Shown: positions 6,612-11,530 of the stretch, one piece after another
How the letters are laid out: the number at the start of each line of letters is the position of its first letter
Numbering within the stretch: position 1 is the stretch's first letter
Source of the DNA: Comamonas sp.
Lineage (GTDB): Bacteria; Pseudomonadota; Gammaproteobacteria; Burkholderiales; Burkholderiaceae_C
Direction of reading: 5' to 3'
Assembly: GCA_019236485.1 (NCBI GenBank)
Contig: JAFAIY010000384.1
Span: 1-11,530 of the forward strand
DNA: 11,530 bases
Notes under the pieces: generated by a model
What the model was told of the DNA's origin: nothing
Seen by the model: only the letters and a program-made list of their open reading frames with translations
Databases searched by the model: none
Made by a program: the position numbers and the translations under genes

Positions 6612-6674
6612 GCCGCGCCGGGCGCGGCTGGGTGTGGGTATGGGTTGCTGCCATCGGGGCGGGCCCGATGGCAG
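6612..6674 (-). promoter_or_regulatory. Structured dsbC leader: two hairpins
   Basis: Hairpin A (6648-6674) has a perfect 11-bp stem, CTGCCATCGGG/CCCGATGGCAG, with a 5-base loop. Hairpin B (6612-6628) has a 7-bp stem, GCCGCGC/GCGCGGC, with a 3-base loop, and ends 14 bases before the dsbC start. Neither is followed by a T-run on the minus strand, so they are not standard terminators. Hairpin A may end or stabilise the hydroxylase transcript, and B may affect dsbC translation. Confidence 0.45.
6620..6644 (+). other. G-quadruplex-type motif in dsbC leader (plus strand)
   Basis: Four GGG runs (6620-6622, 6630-6632, 6636-6638, 6642-6644) are separated by 7, 3 and 3 bases, which fits the G3-N1-7 rule. 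The motif is on the DNA template strand for dsbC, not in its mRNA. It overlaps one arm of hairpin B. Folding is predicted only from the pattern, and chance in GC-rich DNA is a real alternative. Confidence 0.4.
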
Positions 6675-6731
6675 GGCTGAGGATTGGAGCGCTGCCGGCC
6701 CCAAGGGTTCCGCAGAAGCGCAAATCCGCGC

Positions 6732-7877
6732 TCAAAGCAGGCCCATGGCCTGCTTGGCCATCCAGGACTTGAGCGGGCCGCTGCGCTCGAAGCCCTTCAT
6801 GCCCCAGTTGCGCAGCATCTGTACCGGCACTTCGGAGCGGCCAAACAGCTGCTGCAGCCCGTCCATGGCCAGGCCCATGGGGGCCAGGGCCGCCTTGCGC
6901 TCGCGCTCGTACTGGCGCAGCAGCTTGAGATCGGCGGGGCTGCGCCAGTAGTCGCGCTCCTGCAGAATGCGGGCCAGGGCCTGCACATCGCCCAGGCCCA
7001 GGTTCAGTCCCTGGCCCGCGAGCGGATGCACGTTGTGGGCGGCGTCGCCGGCCAGCACCCAGCTTTGCGCGTTCCTGGAGATATCCCTGGGCAGCTGCGG
7101 GCCGCACCAGCGGTCGGCCGCGGCCTGCTGCAGCGGCCAGGAGGCGCGCTCGGCCACCAGCTCCAGCCGGCCCAGTGCATCCTGGCTGATGGCCTGCAGC
7201 CGCGTGGTGAATCTGTCTTCCTCGCAGTCCAGCCATTCGGGCACCAGCGTCTGCTCCAGCGACCAGACCACGGCCACTTCATGACCGTCGGGGCCGCCCA
7301 TGGGCAAGAAGGCCAGAATGCCTTCGGGCGTGAACCACTGGCGTGCCATGCCGCCATGGGGCAGCTCGCACTGCAGGCGCGTGGCAATCGCGTGCTGGGG
7401 GTAGGGGGTGACGGAGAAATGCACGCCGAACTCGGAGCGCGTGCTGCTGGCGCGGCCTTCGCAGACGGCGGTGAGCGCGGCCTCCACGGGCTCGGCGACG
7501 ATTTCCACCTGCGGCTGATAGCGCACGGCCTCGGCCAGGCGCTGCTCGAGAGCGGGCACGTCGACAATCCAGGCCAGAGCCTCCACGTCCTGAGAGGCCG
7601 CGTCAAACTGCACCTGGCCGTCCAGATCGCCGAACACCTGCATGCCGGTCACGGGCGTGGCGTCCTGCTCGTCGGGCCAGCAGCGCAGCGACTGCAGCAC
7701 GGCCCGCGAGCTGGCATTGAGCGCGTAGGCGCGCACGTCCTTGTGCGCCGGCCGGGTCTGGGCGGGCGCCACCAGCGCCACGCGCAGACGCTCGCGCGCC
7801 AGCAAAAGGGCCAAGGTCCGGCCCACAATGCCGGCCCCACGAATACATACATCAAAGGTTTGCGCCATGCCCGGCAT
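6732..7877 (-). CDS. UbiH/UbiF/Coq6-family FAD-dependent hydroxylase
   Basis: This 381-residue flavoprotein monooxygenase belongs to the family that hydroxylates the ubiquinone ring. It has the N-terminal dinucleotide-binding motif GAGIVG (14-19), RAYAL (49-53) at the family's conserved Arg position, and the second FAD motif GDAAHNVHPLAGQGLNLGLG (277-296), typical of UbiH-type proteins. ATG 7868 (MAQTFDVC) is an equally possible start; neither start has a clear Shine-Dalgarno. The position of hydroxylation (C1, C5 or C6), and even whether ubiquinone is the substrate, cannot be decided here. It begins a minus-strand run followed by dsbC, M61 and the hydratase, and is divergent from the MOSC gene across 152 bases. 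Confidence 0.88.
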   Translation of the reverse strand: MPGMAQTFDVCIRGAGIVGRTLALLLARERLRVALVAPAQTRPAHKDVRAYALNASSRAVLQSLRCWPDEQDATPVTGMQVFGDLDGQVQFDAASQDVEALAWIVDVPALEQRLAEAVRYQPQVEIVAEPVEAALTAVCEGRASSTRSEFGVHFSVTPYPQHAIATRLQCELPHGGMARQWFTPEGILAFLPMGGPDGHEVAVVWSLEQTLVPEWLDCEEDRFTTRLQAISQDALGRLELVAERASWPLQQAAADRWCGPQLPRDISRNAQSWVLAGDAAHNVHPLAGQGLNLGLGDVQALARILQERDYWRSPADLKLLRQYERERKAALAPMGLAMDGLQQLFGRSEVPVQMLRNWGMKGFERSGPLKSWMAKQAMGLL

Positions 7878-7940
7878 TGTAGGAGGCCGGGGCCGGGCCT
7901 GTGCTCATGGCGGGAACCGGAAACTGCCGGTGCTGAATCG

Positions 7941-8000
7941 GCATCAACTATGTTGTTGATAGCTGGATGCGCTGATCGCTGATGGGCTAGCGGGCAAAAT
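7941..8000. repeat. Degenerate palindromic intergenic element, Comamonadaceae type
   Basis: The divergent gap holds nested inverted repeats: GCATC/GATGC (7941-7945, 7966-7970) around ATCAAC/GTTGAT (7943-7948, 7955-7960), then tandem CGCTGAT twice (7970-7983), then GGGCTAGCGGGCAAAAT. The order TTGATAGCTG, GCGCTGAT, GCTAGCGGGCAAAAT resembles short repeats I remember from many Comamonadaceae intergenic regions (TTTTGATAGCTGCTAGCGC type). It is AT-richer than its surroundings. The family link is from memory and was not tested by search. Confidence 0.45.
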
Positions 8001-8029
8001 GAGGCCCGAACCTGCCCAGAGGAAACTTC

Positions 8030-8917
8030 ATGAACGACACCGCCTACGATGTGCAAGGCCAGATTGCCGAGCTCTGGATCTATCCCGTCAAATCCTGTGC
8101 GGGCATTGCCGTGCAGCAGGCCAGACTCTCGCGCCACGGCCTGCAATGGGACCGGCACTGGATGGTGGTGGATGTCGCCGGCGATTTTCTGACCCAGCGC
8201 AGCCATCCGCGCATGGCGCTGATCCGGCCCGAGCTCACGGACCGGCATCTGCGGCTGCATTTCCCGGGACAGGACAGTCTGGAGATCCCGCTGCAGGCGC
8301 AGGGCGCTCTATGCCCGGCCCGCGTCTGGAAGGACAGGGTTCAGGCCTGGGACCTGGGCGCCTGGGCCGAACCAGCCCGCCAATGGCTGAGCCGGGCGCT
8401 GGAGACCGACTGCCGCCTGGTGCGCTTTGACCCGAATCGGCCGCGCCAGGCCAGCGAGCGCTGGGCGGCCGGGGACGAGGCGCCCGTGCACTTTGCCGAT
8501 GGCTACCCGCTGCTGGTGCTCAGCCAGTCGGCCGTGGCCGAGCTCAACCGGCGCCTGGCGCTGTCGGGTGATGCGGCCGTGGATGCGCGGCGCTTTCGCC
8601 CGAATATCGTGATTGCCGGGCTGGAAGCCCATGACGAGGACCGCGTGGAGACGCTCGATATGCTGGATCTGCCGGGCCTGAGCCTGCGCCCCTGCAAGCC
8701 CTGCACGCGCTGCCCGATTCCCGATATCGATCCCGACACGGCCGTGCCCGGCAGCGCCGTGGGCCGCGAAATCCGCGGCTACCGCCAGGATGCGCGCGTG
8801 GACGGTGCTATCACCTTTGGCATGAATGCCTTGGTGCTGGGCCTGCCCGAGGCCGCCGATGCCGAGGTGCTGCTGCAGTGCGGCCAGCGTCTGGGCGGCA
8901 ATCTGAGCTTCGACTGA
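8030..8917 (+). CDS. MOSC domain protein, YcbX/mARC-like
   Basis: This 295-residue protein has a MOSC N-terminal beta-barrel (IAELWIYPVKSCAGI at 12-26, GLQWDRHWMVVD at 37-48) and a MOSC domain (about 150-290) with RRFRPNIVI (187-195) and the cysteine cluster RPCKPCTRCPIPDIDPDT (220-237). Homologues (YcbX, mitochondrial mARC) carry molybdenum cofactor bound by a conserved Cys in this cluster and reduce N-hydroxylated or S-oxidised compounds. E. coli YcbX has a C-terminal 2Fe-2S ferredoxin domain; here the chain ends right after the MOSC domain, so an outside electron donor would be needed. ATG 8030 has GAGGAAA about 5 bases upstream. The gene stands alone on the plus strand, before ychF. Confidence 0.92.
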   Translation: MNDTAYDVQGQIAELWIYPVKSCAGIAVQQARLSRHGLQWDRHWMVVDVAGDFLTQRSHPRMALIRPELTDRHLRLHFPGQDSLEIPLQAQGALCPARVWKDRVQAWDLGAWAEPARQWLSRALETDCRLVRFDPNRPRQASERWAAGDEAPVHFADGYPLLVLSQSAVAELNRRLALSGDAAVDARRFRPNIVIAGLEAHDEDRVETLDMLDLPGLSLRPCKPCTRCPIPDIDPDTAVPGSAVGREIRGYRQDARVDGAITFGMNALVLGLPEAADAEVLLQCGQRLGGNLSFD

Positions 8918-8956
8918 GCCGCGGCGCCGGCAATCTGCCGCGCGGGAGCAGAGATT

Positions 8957-8983
8957 TGCCGATCATTACAATCGGCATGTTTT
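8957..8983 (+). terminator. Possible terminator after MOSC gene
   Basis: TGCCGAT (8957-8963) and ATCGGCA (8971-8977) form a 7-bp stem with a 7-base loop, followed by TGTTTTC. The T-run is short, so termination would be weak. Another 6-bp hairpin (CGCGGC/GCCGCG, 8920-8942) lies just after the MOSC stop. The hairpin loop also contains TACAAT, a possible -10 box, but no matching -35 is seen. Confidence 0.4.
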
Positions 8984-9120
8984 CAGTGGCCCAAACTCCG
9001 TTCCAACGCAGAGCCTGCGGGCCGCCTCTTCAAAAGAACCGGATTCGCGTCAATGCGGATCGGGCACTTCCGCCACCCGGGTGTGGTGCTCGATAGTGCA
9101 TTGATATCAAAGGAAATTCC

Positions 9121-10215
9121 ATGAGCCTCAAATGCGGCATCGTGGGCCTGCCCAACGTGGGCAAGTCCACTCTTTTCAACGCGCTGACCAAGGCCGGCAT
9201 TGCCGCCGAGAACTACCCCTTCTGCACCATCGAGCCCAATACCGGCGTGGTGGAAGTGCCCGATCCGCGTCTGGACCAGCTGGCCAAGATCATCAGCCCC
9301 GAGCGCATCGTGCCGGCGATCGTGGAATTCGTGGACATCGCGGGCCTGGTGGCCGGCGCTTCCAAGGGCGAAGGCCTGGGCAACCAGTTCCTGGCCCATA
9401 TCCGCGAGACCGATGCCATCGTCAACGTGGTGCGCTGCTTCGAAGACCCCAATGTGATCCACGTGGCCGGCAAGGTGGACCCGATCGCCGACATCGAGGT
9501 CATCCAGACCGAGCTGTGCCTGGCCGACATGGCCACGGTGGAAAAGGCGCTGAACCGCTACAGCAAGGCCGCCAAGTCGGGCAATGACAAGGAAGCCGCC
9601 AAGCTGGTGTCGCTGCTGACCCCGATCCAGGCTGCGCTCAACGAAGGCAAGCCCGCGCGCACCATTCCCGTGTCCAAGGAAGACGCGCCCCTGCTCAAGC
9701 AGTTCTGCCTGATCACGGCCAAGCCCGCCATGTTCGTGGGCAATGTGGCCGAGGACGGCTTCGAGAACAATCCGCTGCTGGACCGCCTCAAGGAATATGC
9801 GGCCGCCCAGGGTGCGCCCGTGGTGGCCATCTGCGCCAAGATCGAAGCCGAAATGGCCGAGATGAGCGACGAGGACCGCGACATGTTCCTGGAGGAAATG
9901 GGCCTCGAGGAGCCAGGCCTGAACCGCCTGATCCGCGCGGGCTTTAGCCTGCTGGGCCTGCAGACCTATTTCACGGCCGGCGTGAAGGAAGTGCGCGCCT
10001 GGACCATCCGCGTGGGCGACACCGCGCCCCAGGCCGCCGGCGTGATCCACGGCGACTTCGAGCGCGGCTTCATCCGTGCCCAGACGATTGCTTTCGATGA
10101 CTTCATCGCCTTCAAGGGCGAGCAGGGTGCCAAGGACGCCGGCAAGATGCGCGCCGAAGGCAAGGAATACGTCGTCAAGGACGGCGATGTGCTGAACTTC
10201 CTGTTCAACGTCTGA
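9121..10215 (+). CDS. ychF: Ribosome-binding ATPase YchF (Obg-related, EngD)
   Basis: This 364-residue protein matches the usual YchF length. It is a cytoplasmic P-loop ATPase of the Obg superfamily that binds ribosomes and is linked to stress and translation control. Visible motifs are Walker [10 protein letters not shown] (9-17), the switch-II region DIAGLV (72-77) and NVAE (208-211), the altered G4 motif that gives YchF proteins ATP rather than GTP preference. A helical insert lies near 125-200, and a C-terminal TGS domain (about 280-363) ends with [11 protein letters not shown]35 in [10 protein letters not shown] is at the position described as redox-sensitive in E. coli YchF. ATG 9121 follows AAAGGAA at about 6 bases. 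The gap upstream from the MOSC stop is 203 bases and holds two 10-bp palindromes (9074-9083 and 9101-9110) but no clear promoter. Confidence 0.98.
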   Translation: MSLKCGIVGLPNVGKSTLFNALTKAGIAAENYPFCTIEPNTGVVEVPDPRLDQLAKIISPERIVPAIVEFVDIAGLVAGASKGEGLGNQFLAHIRETDAIVNVVRCFEDPNVIHVAGKVDPIADIEVIQTELCLADMATVEKALNRYSKAAKSGNDKEAAKLVSLLTPIQAALNEGKPARTIPVSKEDAPLLKQFCLITAKPAMFVGNVAEDGFENNPLLDRLKEYAAAQGAPVVAICAKIEAEMAEMSDEDRDMFLEEMGLEEPGLNRLIRAGFSLLGLQTYFTAGVKEVRAWTIRVGDTAPQAAGVIHGDFERGFIRAQTIAFDDFIAFKGEQGAKDAGKMRAEGKEYVVKDGDVLNFLFNV

Positions 10216-10246
10216 TTTCCTGCGGGCGCCAGCCTGCGCAGAGATG

Positions 10247-10277
10247 AAAAGGGCCTTGCGCATGCAAGGCCCTTTTT
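10247..10277. terminator. Bidirectional terminator between ychF and mobA
   Basis: A perfect stem (GGGCCTTGC with GCAAGGCCC, extended by AAAA/TTTT to 13 bp) encloses the 4-base loop GCAT and is followed by TTTTT on the plus strand and a T-run on the minus strand. It lies between two convergent genes that stop at 10215 and 10290. Confidence 0.9.
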
Positions 10278-10289
10278 GCTGGCGGCAGC

Positions 10290-11530
10290 TTAGCGGGCTG
10301 AGATCATGAAGCCGTCAAAGAAGGCTGCGAGTTCGGCATATGCGTTCAGCGGCAGCACCTGGGCGACATACTGGTCGGGGCGCACCACGACCAGGGCACC
10401 CGCGGCCCGGTCTATGCCGCGCAGCGCGAAGATGTCGCTGCCGCTCTTGTAGTCGGGCGCGAACACTTTTTCCATGTCGTGCAGCCGGTACTTGCCGCGT
10501 TGGGGACGCAGAATGCCGGGCAGCTTATCGAGCGCAATGCCGTCGTGGCGGTCCTGGAAGATGGCGCGCAGGTCGAACACCGAGTCCTGATCCTGGCCGG
10601 CGGGCGTGTATCTGAGCACTGGCGACAGCGGAGACTCGGCCAGGAAGCGGCACAGTCCCAGCACGCCGCCCTGCTCATCCTGCAGGTCGTTGGCGCCCGC
10701 AAAAGCGTAGAGGCGCCAGCGGCCGTCGGCCTGGGCCACATGGCCCAGATGCATGGGCCTGGCGTCGCAGACGCGCAGCACGGGAGCTGAATGCATGCGC
10801 ATGCCCACGGGGTAGCCGGCAGCCAGCTGCTGGTGGCCGGCCTCGCCGCTGATCAGCGAAGCCTTGTACCTGGTTCCCAGGCCCGCGGTGAAGCGGCCGT
10901 GCTGCTCGAAGTACTGCTGGAACACCTTGGGGTCCACGCCGCCGCGGTCGCTGAACATGGTGGCCCATTCGCGGTCGAAGTCGATCAGCTCCTGGGCCAC
11001 GACCTGGCGCTCGGCGGAATAGCTGTGCAGCAACTCGGGCTTGCAGGCCTGGCGCAGCACGGAAGCCAGCTTCCAGCCGAGGTTGAACGTGTCCTGCATG
11101 GAGAAGTTCATGCCCTGGCCGGCCTTGGGGCTGTGCGTGTGGCAGGCATCGCCGGCGATGAAGACGCGCGGGTGCTCGTCGAGGCTGTCCGTGTTGTCGT
11201 ACTTGTGGCAGATGCGCTGGCCGATCTCGTAGACCGACCACCAGGCGACCTCCTTGACGTCCAGGGTGTAAGGGTGCAGCACCTGCTGCGCGGCCTCGAT
11301 CAGCTGTTCGGCGGAGATGCCGCGCTGGGCCACGCGCTCGTCGCTGCCGAGCTTGTCCATCTCCACATACAACCGGGTCAGGTAGCCGCCTTCGCGCGGG
11401 ATGATGAGGATATTGCCCTTGTCCGACTGGATGGCGACCTTGTGGCGGATATCGGGGAAGTCGGTGACGGCCAGCACGTCCATCACGCCCCATGCATGGT
11501 TGGCCGAGTCGCCCACGAGCTGGCGGCCCA
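10290..11530 (-). CDS. mobA: 3-hydroxybenzoate 4-monooxygenase MobA (5' end cut by window edge)
   Basis: The 412 C-terminal residues of a class A flavoprotein hydroxylase of the phenol hydroxylase-like group are visible; the whole enzyme should be about 630 residues, so the N-terminal FAD GxGxxG part is outside. The reaction is 3-hydroxybenzoate + NADPH + O2 to protocatechuate, in the cytoplasm. The reading frame is open to the edge, beginning GRQLVGDSANHAWGVMD. The FAD/ribityl motif is FIAGDACHTHSPKAGQGMNF (near 11097-11166), followed by the C-terminal thioredoxin-like domain ending in GALVVVRPDQYVAQVLPL. Many stretches match the Comamonas testosteroni MobA sequence as I recall it, which is why I name it; a phenol or other hydroxybenzoate hydroxylase is the alternative. 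It converges with ychF and shares its terminator. The mobR-type regulator known beside other mobA genes would lie outside. Confidence 0.85.
   Translation of the reverse strand, partial: GRQLVGDSANHAWGVMDVLAVTDFPDIRHKVAIQSDKGNILIIPREGGYLTRLYVEMDKLGSDERVAQRGISAEQLIEAAQQVLHPYTLDVKEVAWWSVYEIGQRICHKYDNTDSLDEHPRVFIAGDACHTHSPKAGQGMNFSMQDTFNLGWKLASVLRQACKPELLHSYSAERQVVAQELIDFDREWATMFSDRGGVDPKVFQQYFEQHGRFTAGLGTRYKASLISGEAGHQQLAAGYPVGMRMHSAPVLRVCDARPMHLGHVAQADGRWRLYAFAGANDLQDEQGGVLGLCRFLAESPLSPVLRYTPAGQDQDSVFDLRAIFQDRHDGIALDKLPGILRPQRGKYRLHDMEKVFAPDYKSGSDIFALRGIDRAAGALVVVRPDQYVAQVLPLNAYAELAAFFDGFMISAR

Noticed and set aside
5890..7236. Extension of dsbC upstream into the hydroxylase gene
   Set aside because: The frame is open, but the extra N-terminus is Ala/Gly/Arg-rich shadow; the signal peptide at ATG 6597 marks the true start.
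6684..7982. 432-codon plus-strand frame opposite the FAD hydroxylase
   Set aside because: Antisense shadow; biased composition and no motif.
8983..10263. 426-codon minus-strand frame opposite ychF
   Set aside because: Antisense shadow of a universally conserved gene; His/Gly/Ala/Leu-rich with no domain.
1..11530. Link between the AAHS-type transporter and mobA as one aromatic-acid uptake and degradation system
   Set aside because: They lie at opposite ends, about 9 kb apart, with core genes between them and no shared regulator or repeat visible.
1..11530. Mobile element, CRISPR array, defence island or novel system
   Set aside because: No transposase, integrase, regularly spaced repeat, att-like duplication at the tRNA genes or cluster of unknown genes was seen. 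The near-identical tRNA copies are complete genes rather than integration scars.

Overview
The window looks like a stretch of chromosome from a GC-rich betaproteobacterium, most likely a Comamonas or close Comamonadaceae relative. The reasons are the strong GC bias at third codon positions, a partial mobA-type 3-hydroxybenzoate 4-hydroxylase that closely resembles the Comamonas testosteroni enzyme as I remember it, and a degenerate intergenic element of a type I associate with Comamonadaceae. No mobile element, CRISPR array, phage gene, toxin-antitoxin pair or defence module is visible. Most of the content is core or housekeeping.

Layout from left to right. (1) Positions 1-1109, minus: an MFS transporter of the aromatic-acid/H+ symporter type, cut by the left edge, with a 240-base leader carrying a perfect hairpin. 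(2) Positions 1351-1712, minus: two near-identical elongator tRNA-Met genes in tandem, each followed by its own intrinsic terminator; the upstream copy has a near-consensus promoter. (3) Positions 1806-3042, plus: a sigma70-type promoter and an orphan LivK-like ABC substrate-binding protein, ended by a bidirectional terminator. (4) Positions 3106-7877, minus: four genes in transcription order, a UbiH/Coq6-family FAD hydroxylase, dsbC, an M61 PDZ peptidase and an enoyl-CoA hydratase with a TTG start. They are separated by structured gaps of about 97-134 bases, so they could be one loose operon or several units. (5) Positions 8030-8917, plus: a MOSC-domain (YcbX/mARC-like) protein, divergent from the hydroxylase. 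(6) Positions 9121-10215, plus: ychF, ended by a second bidirectional terminator. (7) Positions 10290-11530, minus: the C-terminal two thirds of mobA, cut by the right edge.

Functional links are loose. MobA would convert 3-hydroxybenzoate to protocatechuate, and the AAHS-type transporter could import aromatic acids, but the two lie 9 kb apart and nothing ties them together. DsbC works in the periplasm; the hydroxylase, hydratase and M61 peptidase have no evident shared pathway. YchF and the tRNAs belong to translation.

I did not find a convincing new biological system. The points most worth checking are non-coding: the paired tRNA-Met units with a compensatory T-stem change, the dsbC leader (two strong hairpins, a G-quadruplex motif on the opposite strand, no clear ribosome-binding site), the MFS leader with a reading frame that overlaps the GTG start, and the intergenic repeat between the hydroxylase and the MOSC gene.
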